Assembly: GCF_001902145.1 (NCBI RefSeq) | Contig: NZ_MRST01000025.1 | Coordinates: forward strand, 434,001-498,000 | Length of the DNA: 64,000 nucleotides | Origin: Pseudomonas fluorescens | Lineage (GTDB): Bacteria; Pseudomonadota; Gammaproteobacteria; Pseudomonadales; Pseudomonadaceae | Direction: 5' to 3' | Shown: positions 42,281-50,472 of the stretch, one piece after another | How positions within the stretch are numbered: the stretch's first letter is position 1 | How the letters are laid out: the number at the start of each line of letters is the position of its first letter | Program-made: the position numbers and the translations under genes | Notes under the pieces: model-generated | Told to the model about the DNA's origin: nothing | Databases searched by the model: none | What the model saw: only the letters and a program-made list of their open reading frames with translations

Positions 42281-42480
42281 ACCCACCGAACCGAGCGTGC
42301 GGGCGACTTGCCAATGTTCTGAAACATCGACAGCCGTCCAAACGCTATCGCAGCACTAACACCTCTCAATACTGGCATTAAAATATCAACTAATCGCTTG
42401 TTTGAATTATTCCTTTTTAGCAGTTGAAAACTGCTGACTTCTTAATCGAAAGTGGCCGTTTCATTCAGGGAGGAATCGAT

Positions 42481-42690
42481 GTGACGCATCTACAAGCGAA
42501 CCGAAGTTGCCTGCAATGCAAACAACCTTACGAATCGACGCTGGATGACCCCGACTATCTGGTCTCGTCGGCGTCTGACATGCTCTGCCCGGCGTGCAAG
42601 CAACAGTATGCAGCCCACATCATGCAAGAGGCACTGCAACGCAGCGTGCAAAAGTTGTGCATGTTGCAGGAGCGACGCAAAAAACAGTAA
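42481..42690 (+). CDS. Small protein with zinc-ribbon-like cysteines
   Basis: A 69-residue product from GTG 42481, chosen because GGGAGGAATCGAT lies immediately upstream; the in-frame TTG at 42424 has no such site. Two Cys pairs, CLQCKQPY and LCPACKQQY, 30 residues apart, look like a zinc ribbon. The C terminus is a basic helix (VQKLCMLQERRKKQ). Not a recognised family. It converges on the DUF6555-like gene and shares a terminator with it. Confidence 0.72.
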   Translation: MTHLQANRSCLQCKQPYESTLDDPDYLVSSASDMLCPACKQQYAAHIMQEALQRSVQKLCMLQERRKKQ

Positions 42691-42707
42691 GCGCCTGCCC
42701 CGCCTCT

Positions 42708-42761
42708 ACCGCCACCCGAATGAACGCCTTCCATTAAAAACACATTCATTCGGGTGGCGGT
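42708..42761. terminator. Bidirectional terminator, 17-bp perfect inverted repeat
   Basis: ACCGCCACCCGAATGAA and TTCATTCGGGTGGCGGT, with a 20-bp A-rich loop, stand between two convergent genes. The right arm overlaps the last five codons (PPPPE) and stop of the minus-strand gene. Confidence 0.75.
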
Positions 42762-43015
42762 GGCACATAGGGCTTTGCAATAAACGGGATATCCCCAGAC
42801 GGACGCCATCTTACATTCTCAAGACCGTAGCGCTCGGCCAGCGGCTTACTGATGCGTTTGATCTTTTCATTATGCGACCTGGGAATAATGCCTATTCCGG
42901 CATCGCAACAGGCCCAATGCCAAGCCTCTGCATTGTTCATCACCTCTGCTCTTATAATGAAAGACTTCGGCTCGTGGTGGTATTCATACTCGATGACATA
43001 TAAAGAATTCTTCAT
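42746..43015 (-). CDS. DUF6555-like small protein, copy 1
   Basis: An 89-residue protein, paralogous to that at 57936: both share IEYxxHxEPKSFI, NAEAWHWAxCDAG, IP, KRxSKPxAExYG and VRW. The N-terminal part predicts two or three strands and the AEAWHWA segment a helix. The C terminus ends in PPPPE. AGGAGAGG precedes the ATG. Its leader contains GCAACTAACAAAAAA, similar to the leader element of the KGG genes. Function unknown; the DUF number is from memory. Confidence 0.82.
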   Translation of the reverse strand: MKNSLYVIEYEYHHEPKSFIIRAEVMNNAEAWHWACCDAGIGIIPRSHNEKIKRISKPLAERYGLENVRWRPSGDIPFIAKPYVPPPPE

Positions 43016-43111
43016 AACCTCTCCTTCTGATTTTTTGTTAGTTGCTCAGAACGAAGGTTCAGAATTTTTAATGTTTGATGGGCGTAGATCCGCGCACTTT
43101 CCCGCTCATTA

Positions 43112-43144
43112 CCGTTCGTCGGGTTCGGATTAAAAAAATAAAAC
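43112..43144 (+). promoter_or_regulatory. Two-part motif, site 2
   Basis: CCGTTCGTCG and TAAAAC 17 bp apart, identical geometry to sites 1, 3 and 4. No plus-strand gene follows; a Rho-independent terminator lies 73 bp downstream. Confidence 0.5.
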
Positions 43145-43149
43145 TGCTC

Positions 43150-43246
43150 ACGCTCCTTTTGTTTCTTAATACTGAGTCTGTTCACTCCAGGCTCTTGGTA
43201 AAAAAACTCCTGTCTTGCCCGCACTCCGTGCGGGCTTTTTTATTTT
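43150..43246 (+). ncRNA. Candidate small RNA of about 100 nt
   Basis: The stretch between the two-part motif at 43112 and a textbook terminator at 43217 has no credible plus-strand coding frame. It contains a pyrimidine-rich part (CTCCTTTTGTTTCTTAATAC), A-rich GGTAAAAAAACTCC and then the terminator. The 5' end is estimated from the motif. It lies between two minus-strand genes, so the terminator cannot serve either of them. I do not recognise a known RNA family. Confidence 0.45.
43217..43246 (+). terminator. Rho-independent terminator without an upstream gene
   Basis: GCCCGCAC-TCC-GTGCGGGC, an 8-bp perfect stem, followed by TTTTTTATTTT on the plus strand. It is the strongest plus-strand terminator in the window. 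Confidence 0.85.
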
Positions 43247-43322
43247 GTCGCGACGCTGTACCTGTGGCGAAGAAGCTTGCCTGCTCCCACATTTAGATCG
43301 CGAAGCATCAGTCGGCCGCGCT

Positions 43323-43637
43323 TCAATCGTCGTCGTGCAAATGAGCATCAGCGCAGGGCAGTCGGCCGGATTCGCCACCGGCAATCCGTTCTGCCTGATC
43401 GATGCCGCGCTTGAGCGCGTCGCGCACCGTCCATTCGGCACCCGGCAACTGCTTGATACGTTCAACGACGCAGTATCCCGTCGAGGTGTAGACGCAGAGC
43501 AGCACTTCAATATCGGCGTCTTCTCGTTCTCGGGCCCTGACTTCGATATGGCAGCCGTTTTCAACCTCCTGAGTAAAGCACTCTTCCTCGAGTGCCTTTG
43601 CGGCCCAGTCTTCATAGGTTTTGCCACGCTTGAACAT
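43323..43637 (-). CDS. Hypothetical protein, 104 residues
   Basis: Acidic soluble protein, MFKRGKTYEDWAAKALEEEC, then a predicted beta segment (HIEVRAREREDADIEVLLCV, YTSTGYCVVERIKQL) and a helix ending LPCADAHLHDDD. A degenerate REP arm lies just past its stop (around 43262-43295). TGGAGAATAGCT precedes the ATG. Not recognised; similar proteins seem common in pseudomonads. Confidence 0.7.
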   Translation of the reverse strand: MFKRGKTYEDWAAKALEEECFTQEVENGCHIEVRAREREDADIEVLLCVYTSTGYCVVERIKQLPGAEWTVRDALKRGIDQAERIAGGESGRLPCADAHLHDDD

Positions 43638-44035
43638 AGCTATTCTCCAAAACCGTTAATGGGGTTGGCCATCAACTAACGACTGAAATCCTTAACCAGA
43701 ATTCAGACTTTTTTCCAAGGCCACCTCCATCATGCACCGATAAAAACCCTTTACCGTTTCGCCTGTTAAACCGTTCGTCAGGCGAGGAAACAAATTGTTA
43801 AACCAACCCACTGGGCTCTATTCAAAATGTTCGGGAGCGCGGCGAAATGCGCCCTGCAGAGCGGCAGCAAAAGCCAATAAGACTGGGCAGTAGAAGCACT
43901 TTATCTACTGACAGCACCTTATTGCCGAGTATTTAACACCTGACGGTTCCTGAGGTTAACAAGCGCTTCGCTTAGTTAACGCTTGAGCACTGATTCGGCA
44001 CAGCAAAACGCAAGTTTCCAACACAGGAGCACGGC
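43638..44035. other. Long leader region of the cyo operon
   Basis: These 398 bp hold no supported gene. They contain the two-part motif (43771-43803), the inverted repeat CGCCTG-N13-CAGGCG overlapping it (43760-43784), a near-perfect hairpin GTTAACAAGC...GCTTAGTTAAC (about 43957-43983), and CAAGTTTCCAACACA (44011-44025), which recurs with one mismatch before KGG gene 2. ACAGGAGCACGGC gives the cyoA ribosome binding site. Confidence 0.6.
43771..43803 (+). promoter_or_regulatory. Two-part motif, site 3
   Basis: CCGTTCGTCA and TTAAAC 17 bp apart. It points towards cyoA, 232 bp away, and is the least conserved of the four sites. Confidence 0.42.
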
Positions 44036-44959
44036 ATGAAACGAGCGATGGGTTATTGCCTGGTCACTATCACCAGCCTCTTCTTACTCACCAGTTGCAA
44101 CCTGGTGGTATTCAACCCCAAGGGGCAAGTTGCAACCGATGAGCGCGACCTGATTATTCTCGCTACGGGCCTGATGCTGCTGGTGGTCGTTCCGGTGATT
44201 GTGATGATGTTTGTCTTCGCCTACCGCTACCGCGCCACCAATAAAAAAGCGCGTTACTCCCCCCGCTGGGCCAGTTCACACAAAATCGAAGCGGTGGTAT
44301 GGGGCGTTCCCCTGCTGATCATCATCGTGCTGGGATGGGTGACGTGGGAGACCACCCACGCACTGGACCCCTATCGCCCGCTTGAGTCAGACACCCCGCC
44401 CATCAATGTGCAGGTGGTGGCCACCGACTGGAAATGGCTGTTTATCTACCCTGACCTGGGCATCGCCAGCGTCAACGAGCTGGCCCTGCCGGTGAACACG
44501 CCGGTGAGTTTTACCGTCACCTCCGACGCGGCCATGACCTCGTTCTTTATTCCGGCACTCGGCGGGCAGATCTACGCCATGGCCGGCATGCAGACCAAAT
44601 TGCACCTGATCGCCAACGAGACCGGTGAGTTCAAAGGGATTGCCGCCAACTACAACGGCCCCGGTTTTTCCGACATGCATTTCGCCACGCTGTCCCTGAG
44701 CGCTGCCGACTTCCAAGCCTGGGTGACAAAGGTCAAGGGCGCGGCCACGCCTCTGGACCACGGCGCCTATACCCAGTTGGCTAAGCCCACCTTCAAGCAC
44801 CCCGTGACCTACTACTCGTCGGTACAGGAGCGGTTGTTCCTGGACATCGTCGATAAATACGAAGGCATGAACAAGGCCAATAAAACCCAGCGCTCGCCGC
44901 TAAGCGACGCTGCACAACGCACCGATCAACACCCAAGTCTGCTGGCTGAGGAGCGGTAA
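44036..44959 (+). CDS. cyoA: Cytochrome o ubiquinol oxidase, subunit II
   Basis: Periplasm-facing subunit of the bo3-type quinol oxidase, 307 residues. It has a lipoprotein signal (SLFLLTSC, Cys 21), two membrane spans (about 42-62 and 85-104) and a cupredoxin-like domain (about 120-235) that lacks the CuA cysteines, as expected for a quinol oxidase. VVATDWKWLFIYPDLGIASV and FFIPALGGQIYAMAGMQTKL are family signatures. First gene of cyoABCDE. Whether this is the main or a second cyo copy cannot be told from the window; its setting among stress genes is notable. Confidence 0.96.
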   Translation: MKRAMGYCLVTITSLFLLTSCNLVVFNPKGQVATDERDLIILATGLMLLVVVPVIVMMFVFAYRYRATNKKARYSPRWASSHKIEAVVWGVPLLIIIVLGWVTWETTHALDPYRPLESDTPPINVQVVATDWKWLFIYPDLGIASVNELALPVNTPVSFTVTSDAAMTSFFIPALGGQIYAMAGMQTKLHLIANETGEFKGIAANYNGPGFSDMHFATLSLSAADFQAWVTKVKGAATPLDHGAYTQLAKPTFKHPVTYYSSVQERLFLDIVDKYEGMNKANKTQRSPLSDAAQRTDQHPSLLAEER

Positions 44960-44961
44960 CC

Positions 44962-46935
44962 ATGTTCGGAAAACTGTCGTGGGACGCGATCCCAACCACT
45001 GAACCCATTGTGATGTACACCCTGGCCATCGTCGGCCTGATCGGGGTTGCGCTGGTGGGCTCGATCACCTGGAAGCGCAAGTGGGGTTATTTGTGGCGTG
45101 AGTGGTTCACCTCGGTGGACCACAAGAAGATCGGTTGCATGTACATCATCGTCGCGCTGGTGATGCTGCTGCGCGGGTTTTCCGATGCGGTCATGATGCG
45201 CACCCAGCAAGCCATGGCCGCCAGTGGCGGGCCGGGTTACCTGCCGCCGGAACATTACGACCAGATCTTCACCGCCCATGGCGTGATCATGATCTTCTTC
45301 ATGGCCATGCCTTTTGTGGTCGGCTTGATGAACATCGTCGTGCCGTTGCAGATCGGCGCTCGCGATGTGGCCTATCCGTTTCTCAACGCCCTGAGTTTCT
45401 GGCTGTTCGTGGTGGGCGCGGCGCTGGTGAATATTTCGCTGGGGGTCGGTGAGTTCGCACGCACCGGTTGGGTCGCTTACCCGCCGTTATCCGAGCTGGG
45501 CTACAGCCCCGGCGTCGGCGTGGATTACTACATCTGGTCATTGCAGATATCCGGCATCGGCACGTTGCTCACGGGGGTGAACTTCTTCGTCACCATCTTG
45601 AAGATGCGCACCGAAGGCATGACGCTGTTCAAGATGCCGGTGTTCACCTGGAATGCGCTGTGCACCTCGGTGCTGATTCTGGCGGCATTCCCGATCCTCA
45701 CCGCCACCCTGCTGATGCTGACCCTGGACCGTTACCTGGGCATGCATTTCTTCACCAACGAGGCCGGCGGCAACCCGATGATGTACGTGAACCTGATCTG
45801 GGCCTGGGGGCATCCGGAGGTGTACATCCTGATCCTGCCGGCGTTCGGGGTGTTTTCGGAGATCGCGGCCACCTTCAGCAGCAAGCGATTGTTCGGCTAC
45901 GTGTCGCTGGTATGGGCGACCATCGCGATCACCGTGTTGTCGTTCATCGTGTGGCTGCATCACTTTTTCACCATGGGCGCGGGGGGCAACGTCAATGCCT
46001 TCTTCGGCATCATGACAATGATCATCGCGGTGCCGACCGGGGTGAAAATCTTCACCTGGCTGTTCACCATGTACCGCGGCCGGGTGCGCTTCGAAACGCC
46101 CATGCTGTGGACTTTGGGCTTTATCGTAACCTTCAGCATCGGCGGCATGACCGGGGTGCTGCTGGCGGTGCCGGGGGCCGATTTCCTGCTGCACAACAGC
46201 CTGTTCCTGATCGCGCACTTTCACAACGTGATCATCGGCGGCGCGGTGTTCGGCTATATGGCCGGGCTGACGTATTGGTTCCCCAAGGCATTCGGTTTCC
46301 GCTTGAACGACAAGTTGGGGCGCATCGCCTTCTGGTGCTGGCTGGTGGGCTTTTATTTCGCGTTCATGCCCTCCTACGTGCTGGGTTTCATGGGCATGAC
46401 GCGCCGTCTCAATCACTTCGACAACCCGGAGTGGCGGCCCTGGCTGCTGCTGGAGCTGGTGGGGGTGGCAATCATCCTCTGCGGCGTGGCGGCGCAAGCC
46501 TTGCAATTGTTTGTCAGCATCCGCAACCGTCATCAATACCGCGACCGCACCGGCGACCCGTGGGACGGGCGCACCCTGGAATGGGCCACCGCGTCCCCGC
46601 CGCCGCTGTACAACTTCGCCGAGCAACCCAAGGTCAGCGACCTGGACGCGTACTGGGGCATGAAGGAGCGCGGCGTCAGCACCCTCAGCCACACTGACTA
46701 TCGCAGCATCCACATGCCGCGCAATACCGCGTCGGGCCTGGTCATCAGCCTGTTTGTGCTGATCTGCAGCTTCGCGCTGGTGTGGCACATCTGGTGGATG
46801 GCGGCGTTCGGCCTGGTGGCTTCGGTGGTGGCGTTCGTGGTGCGCAGCTACGACGAAGACATCGATTACTTCGTGCCCGCGCAGGAAGTCGCGCGTATCG
46901 AAACGGCACGTCTCAAAGACCTGGCGGAGGCTTGA
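44962..46935 (+). CDS. cyoB: Cytochrome o ubiquinol oxidase, subunit I
   Basis: Catalytic proton-pumping subunit with haem b, haem o3 and CuB, 657 residues and about 15 spans. Ligands seen: low-spin His in TAHGVIMIFFMAMPF, CuB His and the cross-linked Tyr in WAWGHPEVYILILPAFG, the His pair in WLHHFFTMGAG, and haem ligands in LIAHFHNVIIGG. It starts 2 bp after cyoA. Confidence 0.97.
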   Translation: MFGKLSWDAIPTTEPIVMYTLAIVGLIGVALVGSITWKRKWGYLWREWFTSVDHKKIGCMYIIVALVMLLRGFSDAVMMRTQQAMAASGGPGYLPPEHYDQIFTAHGVIMIFFMAMPFVVGLMNIVVPLQIGARDVAYPFLNALSFWLFVVGAALVNISLGVGEFARTGWVAYPPLSELGYSPGVGVDYYIWSLQISGIGTLLTGVNFFVTILKMRTEGMTLFKMPVFTWNALCTSVLILAAFPILTATLLMLTLDRYLGMHFFTNEAGGNPMMYVNLIWAWGHPEVYILILPAFGVFSEIAATFSSKRLFGYVSLVWATIAITVLSFIVWLHHFFTMGAGGNVNAFFGIMTMIIAVPTGVKIFTWLFTMYRGRVRFETPMLWTLGFIVTFSIGGMTGVLLAVPGADFLLHNSLFLIAHFHNVIIGGAVFGYMAGLTYWFPKAFGFRLNDKLGRIAFWCWLVGFYFAFMPSYVLGFMGMTRRLNHFDNPEWRPWLLLELVGVAIILCGVAAQALQLFVSIRNRHQYRDRTGDPWDGRTLEWATASPPPLYNFAEQPKVSDLDAYWGMKERGVSTLSHTDYRSIHMPRNTASGLVISLFVLICSFALVWHIWWMAAFGLVASVVAFVVRSYDEDIDYFVPAQEVARIETARLKDLAEA

Positions 46936-46938
46936 CCC

Positions 46939-47553
46939 ATGTCCCATATCGTTATCGAAAAAGACATCGCCCATACCCACGAACAAGGGCATGAAGACGC
47001 CGGTTCCCTGAGCCTGTTCGGGTTCTGGATCTACCTGATGACCGACTGCATCCTGTTCGCGACCTTGTTCGCCGGCTACGCCGTGTTGCGCGACAGCGTG
47101 GCGGGCGGGCCGTCGAGCATGGATATTTTCGAGCTGCCCTATGTGCTGGCCGAAACCATGCTGCTGCTGTTGAGCAGTATCACCTACGGCTACGCCATGC
47201 TCGCCATGAACCACGGCAAGCAACGCGATGTGTTGCGCTGGCTGGGGCTTACGTTCGTGCTGGGCACGGGCTTCATCGCCATGGAAATCAACGAATTCCA
47301 CCACTTGATCGAACAAGGCTACGGGCCGGACCGCAGTGCTTTCCTGACGGCTTTCTTCACCCTCGTGGGCACCCACGGCGCGCACGTTCTCACCGGGCTG
47401 ATCTGGATGGCGGTGCTGATGGCCCAGGTCAAGCAACGCGGCCTGACCAGCACCAATGCCACCCGGCTCAGTTGCCTGAGCCTGTTCTGGCACTTCTTGG
47501 ACGTGGTGTGGATCTGCGTCTTTACCGTGGTCTATCTGTTGGGGGTGGTGTGA
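46939..47553 (+). CDS. cyoC: Cytochrome o ubiquinol oxidase, subunit III
   Basis: Integral subunit, 204 residues with five spans. The segments FGFWIYLMTDCILFATLFAG (about 30-49) and the acidic-residue motif FIAMEINEFHHLIEQGYGPD are typical. It starts 3 bp after cyoB and ends just before cyoD. Confidence 0.96.
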   Translation: MSHIVIEKDIAHTHEQGHEDAGSLSLFGFWIYLMTDCILFATLFAGYAVLRDSVAGGPSSMDIFELPYVLAETMLLLLSSITYGYAMLAMNHGKQRDVLRWLGLTFVLGTGFIAMEINEFHHLIEQGYGPDRSAFLTAFFTLVGTHGAHVLTGLIWMAVLMAQVKQRGLTSTNATRLSCLSLFWHFLDVVWICVFTVVYLLGVV

Positions 47554-47554
47554 C

Positions 47555-47893
47555 ATGTACAAGCAAAGCTCGCTTCACAGCAGTGCCGGGACGAGCCATG
47601 GCAGCAGTCGCTCCTACCTGGTCGGGTTTCTGGTTTCAGTCCTGCTGACCCTGATCCCGTTCGGCCTGGTGATGTTCCCGTCACTGCCGCGCACCTTCAC
47701 TGCCTGGCTGGTGGTGGCGTTGGGCGCGATCCAAATCGTGGTCCACCTCAAGTTCTTCCTGCATCTGGACACGGCCGAAGAACAACGCTGGAACCTGATT
47801 GCGCTGATTTTCTCGGCGGTCATCATTCTTCTGTTGGTGGGGCTTTCGTTATGGATCATGGGCAGTATTCACCACAACATGCTGGCGCACTGA
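47555..47893 (+). CDS. cyoD: Cytochrome o ubiquinol oxidase, subunit IV
   Basis: Small assembly subunit, 112 residues with three spans (YLVGFLVSVLLTLIPFGLVM, WLVVALGAIQIVVHLKFFLH and a C-terminal one). HLKFFLHLD is the family signature. The cyoE start lies inside its last 43 bp. Confidence 0.95.
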   Translation: MYKQSSLHSSAGTSHGSSRSYLVGFLVSVLLTLIPFGLVMFPSLPRTFTAWLVVALGAIQIVVHLKFFLHLDTAEEQRWNLIALIFSAVIILLLVGLSLWIMGSIHHNMLAH

Positions 47894-48747
47894 AACACTG
47901 GCGGGGGCTGTTCAATACCGCTATCGAGCTCACCAAGCCGGGCATTATTGTCGGTAACCTGGCGTCGGTGCTGGGCGGTTACCTACTCGCCGCCAGTGGG
48001 CATGTGGCCTCGGTGACGCACGGACTTGCCACGCTGCTCGGCACGGCCCTGGTGATCGGGTGCGGCTGTGTCATCAACAACTGCATTGACCGCGATATCG
48101 ACCGGCGCATGGTGCGCACCTGTCATCGTCCGCTGGCACTGCGCACCATCAAGGTATCCACGGCCGCTGGCTACGCCATCGTCCTTGGGGTCAGCGGTTT
48201 TGGCTTGCTGTGGGCAGGCAGCAATACGCTGGCGTGCATGCTGGCGATGGTCGGGCTGGTCATCTATGCGGGGGTCTACACCTACTGGCTGAAGCGGCGC
48301 TCCCATTGGGCCACCTTGGTCGGCAGCCTTTCCGGGGCGATGCCGCCGGTTATCGGCTATTGCGCGGTCACCGGACGGTTTGACCTGACGGCAATGCTGC
48401 TGATCGTGGTGTTCTGCTGCTGGCAGATGCCGCATTCACACGCCATCACCGTGATGCGTCGCGAGGATTTCCGCGCTGCAGGCCTGCCGCTGTTGAGCCT
48501 GGCCCAAGCCCACCGGCAGATCCAGGCGTACATGCTGGCCTTCCTCGCCAGCGCCCTGGTGCTGGGCGCGGTGGCGCAGATGGCGGCGTTGTATTTTTTG
48601 GTGATGCTCGGGCTTGGGGGTTATTGGCTAACCCTCGCGGCCAGCGGTACACGGCTGGCTGATCCAACTGGCTGGGCGCGCAGGATATTCGGCTTTTCAA
48701 TTGTGCTGGTGCTGGCGCTTAACCTGGCGCTGGCGGTGCTGAGGTAG
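47851..48747 (+). CDS. cyoE: Protohaem IX farnesyltransferase (haem O synthase)
   Basis: Makes haem O for the oxidase by adding farnesyl to haem B. The 298-residue product has about eight spans and the UbiA-family Asp motif NNCIDRDIDRRMVRT (about 73-87), a second Asp-lacking loop typical of CyoE, and WQMPHSHAITVMRREDF. I keep the ATG at 47851, which overlaps cyoD by 43 nt in another frame; a later start would cut the conserved ELTKPGIIVGN helix. A REP pair closes the operon. Confidence 0.95.
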   Translation: MDHGQYSPQHAGALKHWRGLFNTAIELTKPGIIVGNLASVLGGYLLAASGHVASVTHGLATLLGTALVIGCGCVINNCIDRDIDRRMVRTCHRPLALRTIKVSTAAGYAIVLGVSGFGLLWAGSNTLACMLAMVGLVIYAGVYTYWLKRRSHWATLVGSLSGAMPPVIGYCAVTGRFDLTAMLLIVVFCCWQMPHSHAITVMRREDFRAAGLPLLSLAQAHRQIQAYMLAFLASALVLGAVAQMAALYFLVMLGLGGYWLTLAASGTRLADPTGWARRIFGFSIVLVLALNLALAVLR

Positions 48748-48769
48748 TCCTGTGGGCGACACCCGCCCT

Positions 48770-48868
48770 GTAGGAGCGAGCTTGCTCGCGAAAAACTCAC
48801 AGGCGCCGCGTTCATTCAGGCAACCCGCGTTATCGTTGACGTTTTTCGCGAGCAAGCTCGCTCCTACA
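48770..48868. repeat. REP pair (REPIN), copy 4
   Basis: Same 99-bp layout as copies 2 and 3, spacer with CGTTATCGTTGACG. It begins 23 bp after the cyoE stop and separates it from the convergent kinase gene. Confidence 0.95.
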
Positions 48869-48952
48869 GAAGAAGGCGGGGCGTCAGTTAGATAGCCGTC
48901 GGCTGTCAGGCATCGAGCACAGCCCGGATTTTTCGGAGCAATCAACTCGAAC

Positions 48953-49789
48953 TCATGCACTTTCATTATCTGCCGGAAAGTACAAGCGTATCGTCGTACC
49001 CATGCCTGGGTATGAATGAATTCGCGCCGTGCCGCCCGATTGCTTGACGAAGCCGTACACCATCGACAATCCCAGGCCCGAGCCCTGGCCTTCTTCCTTG
49101 GTGGTGAAGAACGGCTGCATGACTTTGTCCTGAATACTGGCAGCAATGCCATTGCCATTATCCGAGACCGAAATGCTCACATAACAGCCCTCGGCCAACC
49201 CATCACGCTCGGCACCGACATCACCCGGCACCTGGACGTTGCAGCTCTTGACGGCCACCGTCGGATCAGCACGCCCTTGCAAAGCATCCTGGGCATTCGA
49301 TAACAGGTGCTGCACCGCCAGCTCTGCCTGGACCGGGTCGATGCGGCAGTTCCACAGCTCGTCGGCAAGCTTTACCTGCAACTCGACGCCCTGCAGCGCA
49401 CGCACCATGAAGTCAGGGCGGCTGAGTACGCTGTTCAAGTTGATCACCCGGCTGTCGAGCCGTTGCTTGCGCGAAAATGCCAGCAACTGCTGAGTCAGGG
49501 TTTGAGCTTTTTCGGCCGCCGCCCTGGCACGGCCGGCACTGATGACGATGCGTTGCGGATCGCTGCCGGGGCGCTTGGCGCTCTGTTGGATCAAGTCAAG
49601 ATAACCCACCATGACTTGCAACAGGTTATTGAAGTCATGGGCGATGCCACCGGTCAGTTGCCCCAATGCTTCCAGATCTTGTGCGCGACACACACGCTGT
49701 TCGGCGTCGTGGCGCCGGCTCGCGTTGCGGCTGGCAGACAGCATCGTCCAATCCATACCGTCGACCACAGGCTTCTTCTTTGTTGCCAA
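48953..49789 (-). CDS. Orphan histidine kinase, soluble
   Basis: A 278-residue kinase core without an N-terminal sensor or membrane span. H-box LEALGQLTGGIAHDFNNLLQ (His about residue 51), N-box HLLSNAQDAL, G1 SDNGNGIAA, F-box PFFTTKEEGQG and G2 SGLGLSMVYGFVKQ are all present. The H-box class is that of kinases often fused to receivers, but no receiver gene is adjacent. The start is a TTG at 49789, chosen because TGGAGGTGAACC sits 1-12 nt upstream; the first ATG would lose 11 residues and that site. It may serve a partner encoded elsewhere. Confidence 0.88.
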   Translation of the reverse strand: MATKKKPVVDGMDWTMLSASRNASRRHDAEQRVCRAQDLEALGQLTGGIAHDFNNLLQVMVGYLDLIQQSAKRPGSDPQRIVISAGRARAAAEKAQTLTQQLLAFSRKQRLDSRVINLNSVLSRPDFMVRALQGVELQVKLADELWNCRIDPVQAELAVQHLLSNAQDALQGRADPTVAVKSCNVQVPGDVGAERDGLAEGCYVSISVSDNGNGIAASIQDKVMQPFFTTKEEGQGSGLGLSMVYGFVKQSGGTARIHSYPGMGTTIRLYFPADNESA

Positions 49790-49899
49790 GGTTCACCTCC
49801 AGATACGTGGTATGTGCTCCATGGGCTGAAAACGCTGCGCAGTGCAATCTTGCGCCGAACGGGCGCGGCGCCGTACTGCGGTAGGCGCCGCGCGCGTCA

Positions 49900-50409
49900 T
49901 TAACGCTTGGCTTGTGTGTCAGGCGCCTCAGAGCGTTGCAAAAACGCCTGCGTGAGCTGGGGCAAGTGTTCAAGCAGCCACTGAGCCATGGCGACTTCCT
50001 GGGGCAGAATCTTTTCGCACGCCGCTTGTGTCTCGGCGTCACCCGCCGCCTTCGCGGCCGCGATGAGCACTGTGTAGCTGGCAACTTCCATGTTTTCGAA
50101 TACATAGCCGGCCATCGCGCCCTTGATCACCTCATCACTCATCAGTGAGCCGCCGACGGCCTGGCCGAAAGCCATCAGCTTGCCGCCCACGTCTTTCAAG
50201 GTCGAAGCACTGCCGCCCAAGCGTGTCAGGCATTGGTCAATGAGTTGCTGCTGCCCAAGGGTTTCCTCAATGTGCTCGTCGATTCGCGCCTTTAACTCTG
50301 GGTAGTTCTCCAGGCGTTCGGATTGTGCCTTGAGCATTTTCTCGGCCTGTTGCTCCATCGCATGGGCATCACGTAGCCAGTCGAGCAGGTTTTCCTGTGG
50401 GGTTGCCAT
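49900..50409 (-). CDS. DUF892 (YciE/YciF-like) ferritin-fold protein
   Basis: A 169-residue four-helix protein of the ferritin-like superfamily. Candidate metal ligands are in LRDAHAMEQQAEKML (Glu 19 region), IDEHIEETLGQQQ and GYVFENMEVASY. In enterobacteria YciE/YciF sit with the KGG protein YciG, and all three are stress-induced; the same association appears here with the three KGG genes. It lies 63 bp downstream of the manganese catalase gene, probably in one transcript. GAGGA precedes the ATG. Confidence 0.93.
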   Translation of the reverse strand: MATPQENLLDWLRDAHAMEQQAEKMLKAQSERLENYPELKARIDEHIEETLGQQQLIDQCLTRLGGSASTLKDVGGKLMAFGQAVGGSLMSDEVIKGAMAGYVFENMEVASYTVLIAAAKAAGDAETQAACEKILPQEVAMAQWLLEHLPQLTQAFLQRSEAPDTQAKR

Positions 50410-50472
50410 GTCGTTGTCCTCGTCAAGAAAATCGAAAGCACCGCACGCCAGTCAGCGTGCGGCAGTCCTCAA

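Noticed and set aside
45538..47562. 674-codon open frame on the minus strand inside cyoB-cyoC
   Set aside because: Antisense shadow of highly conserved membrane-protein genes; its composition (His/Gln/Glu-rich) is typical of reversed GC-rich codons.
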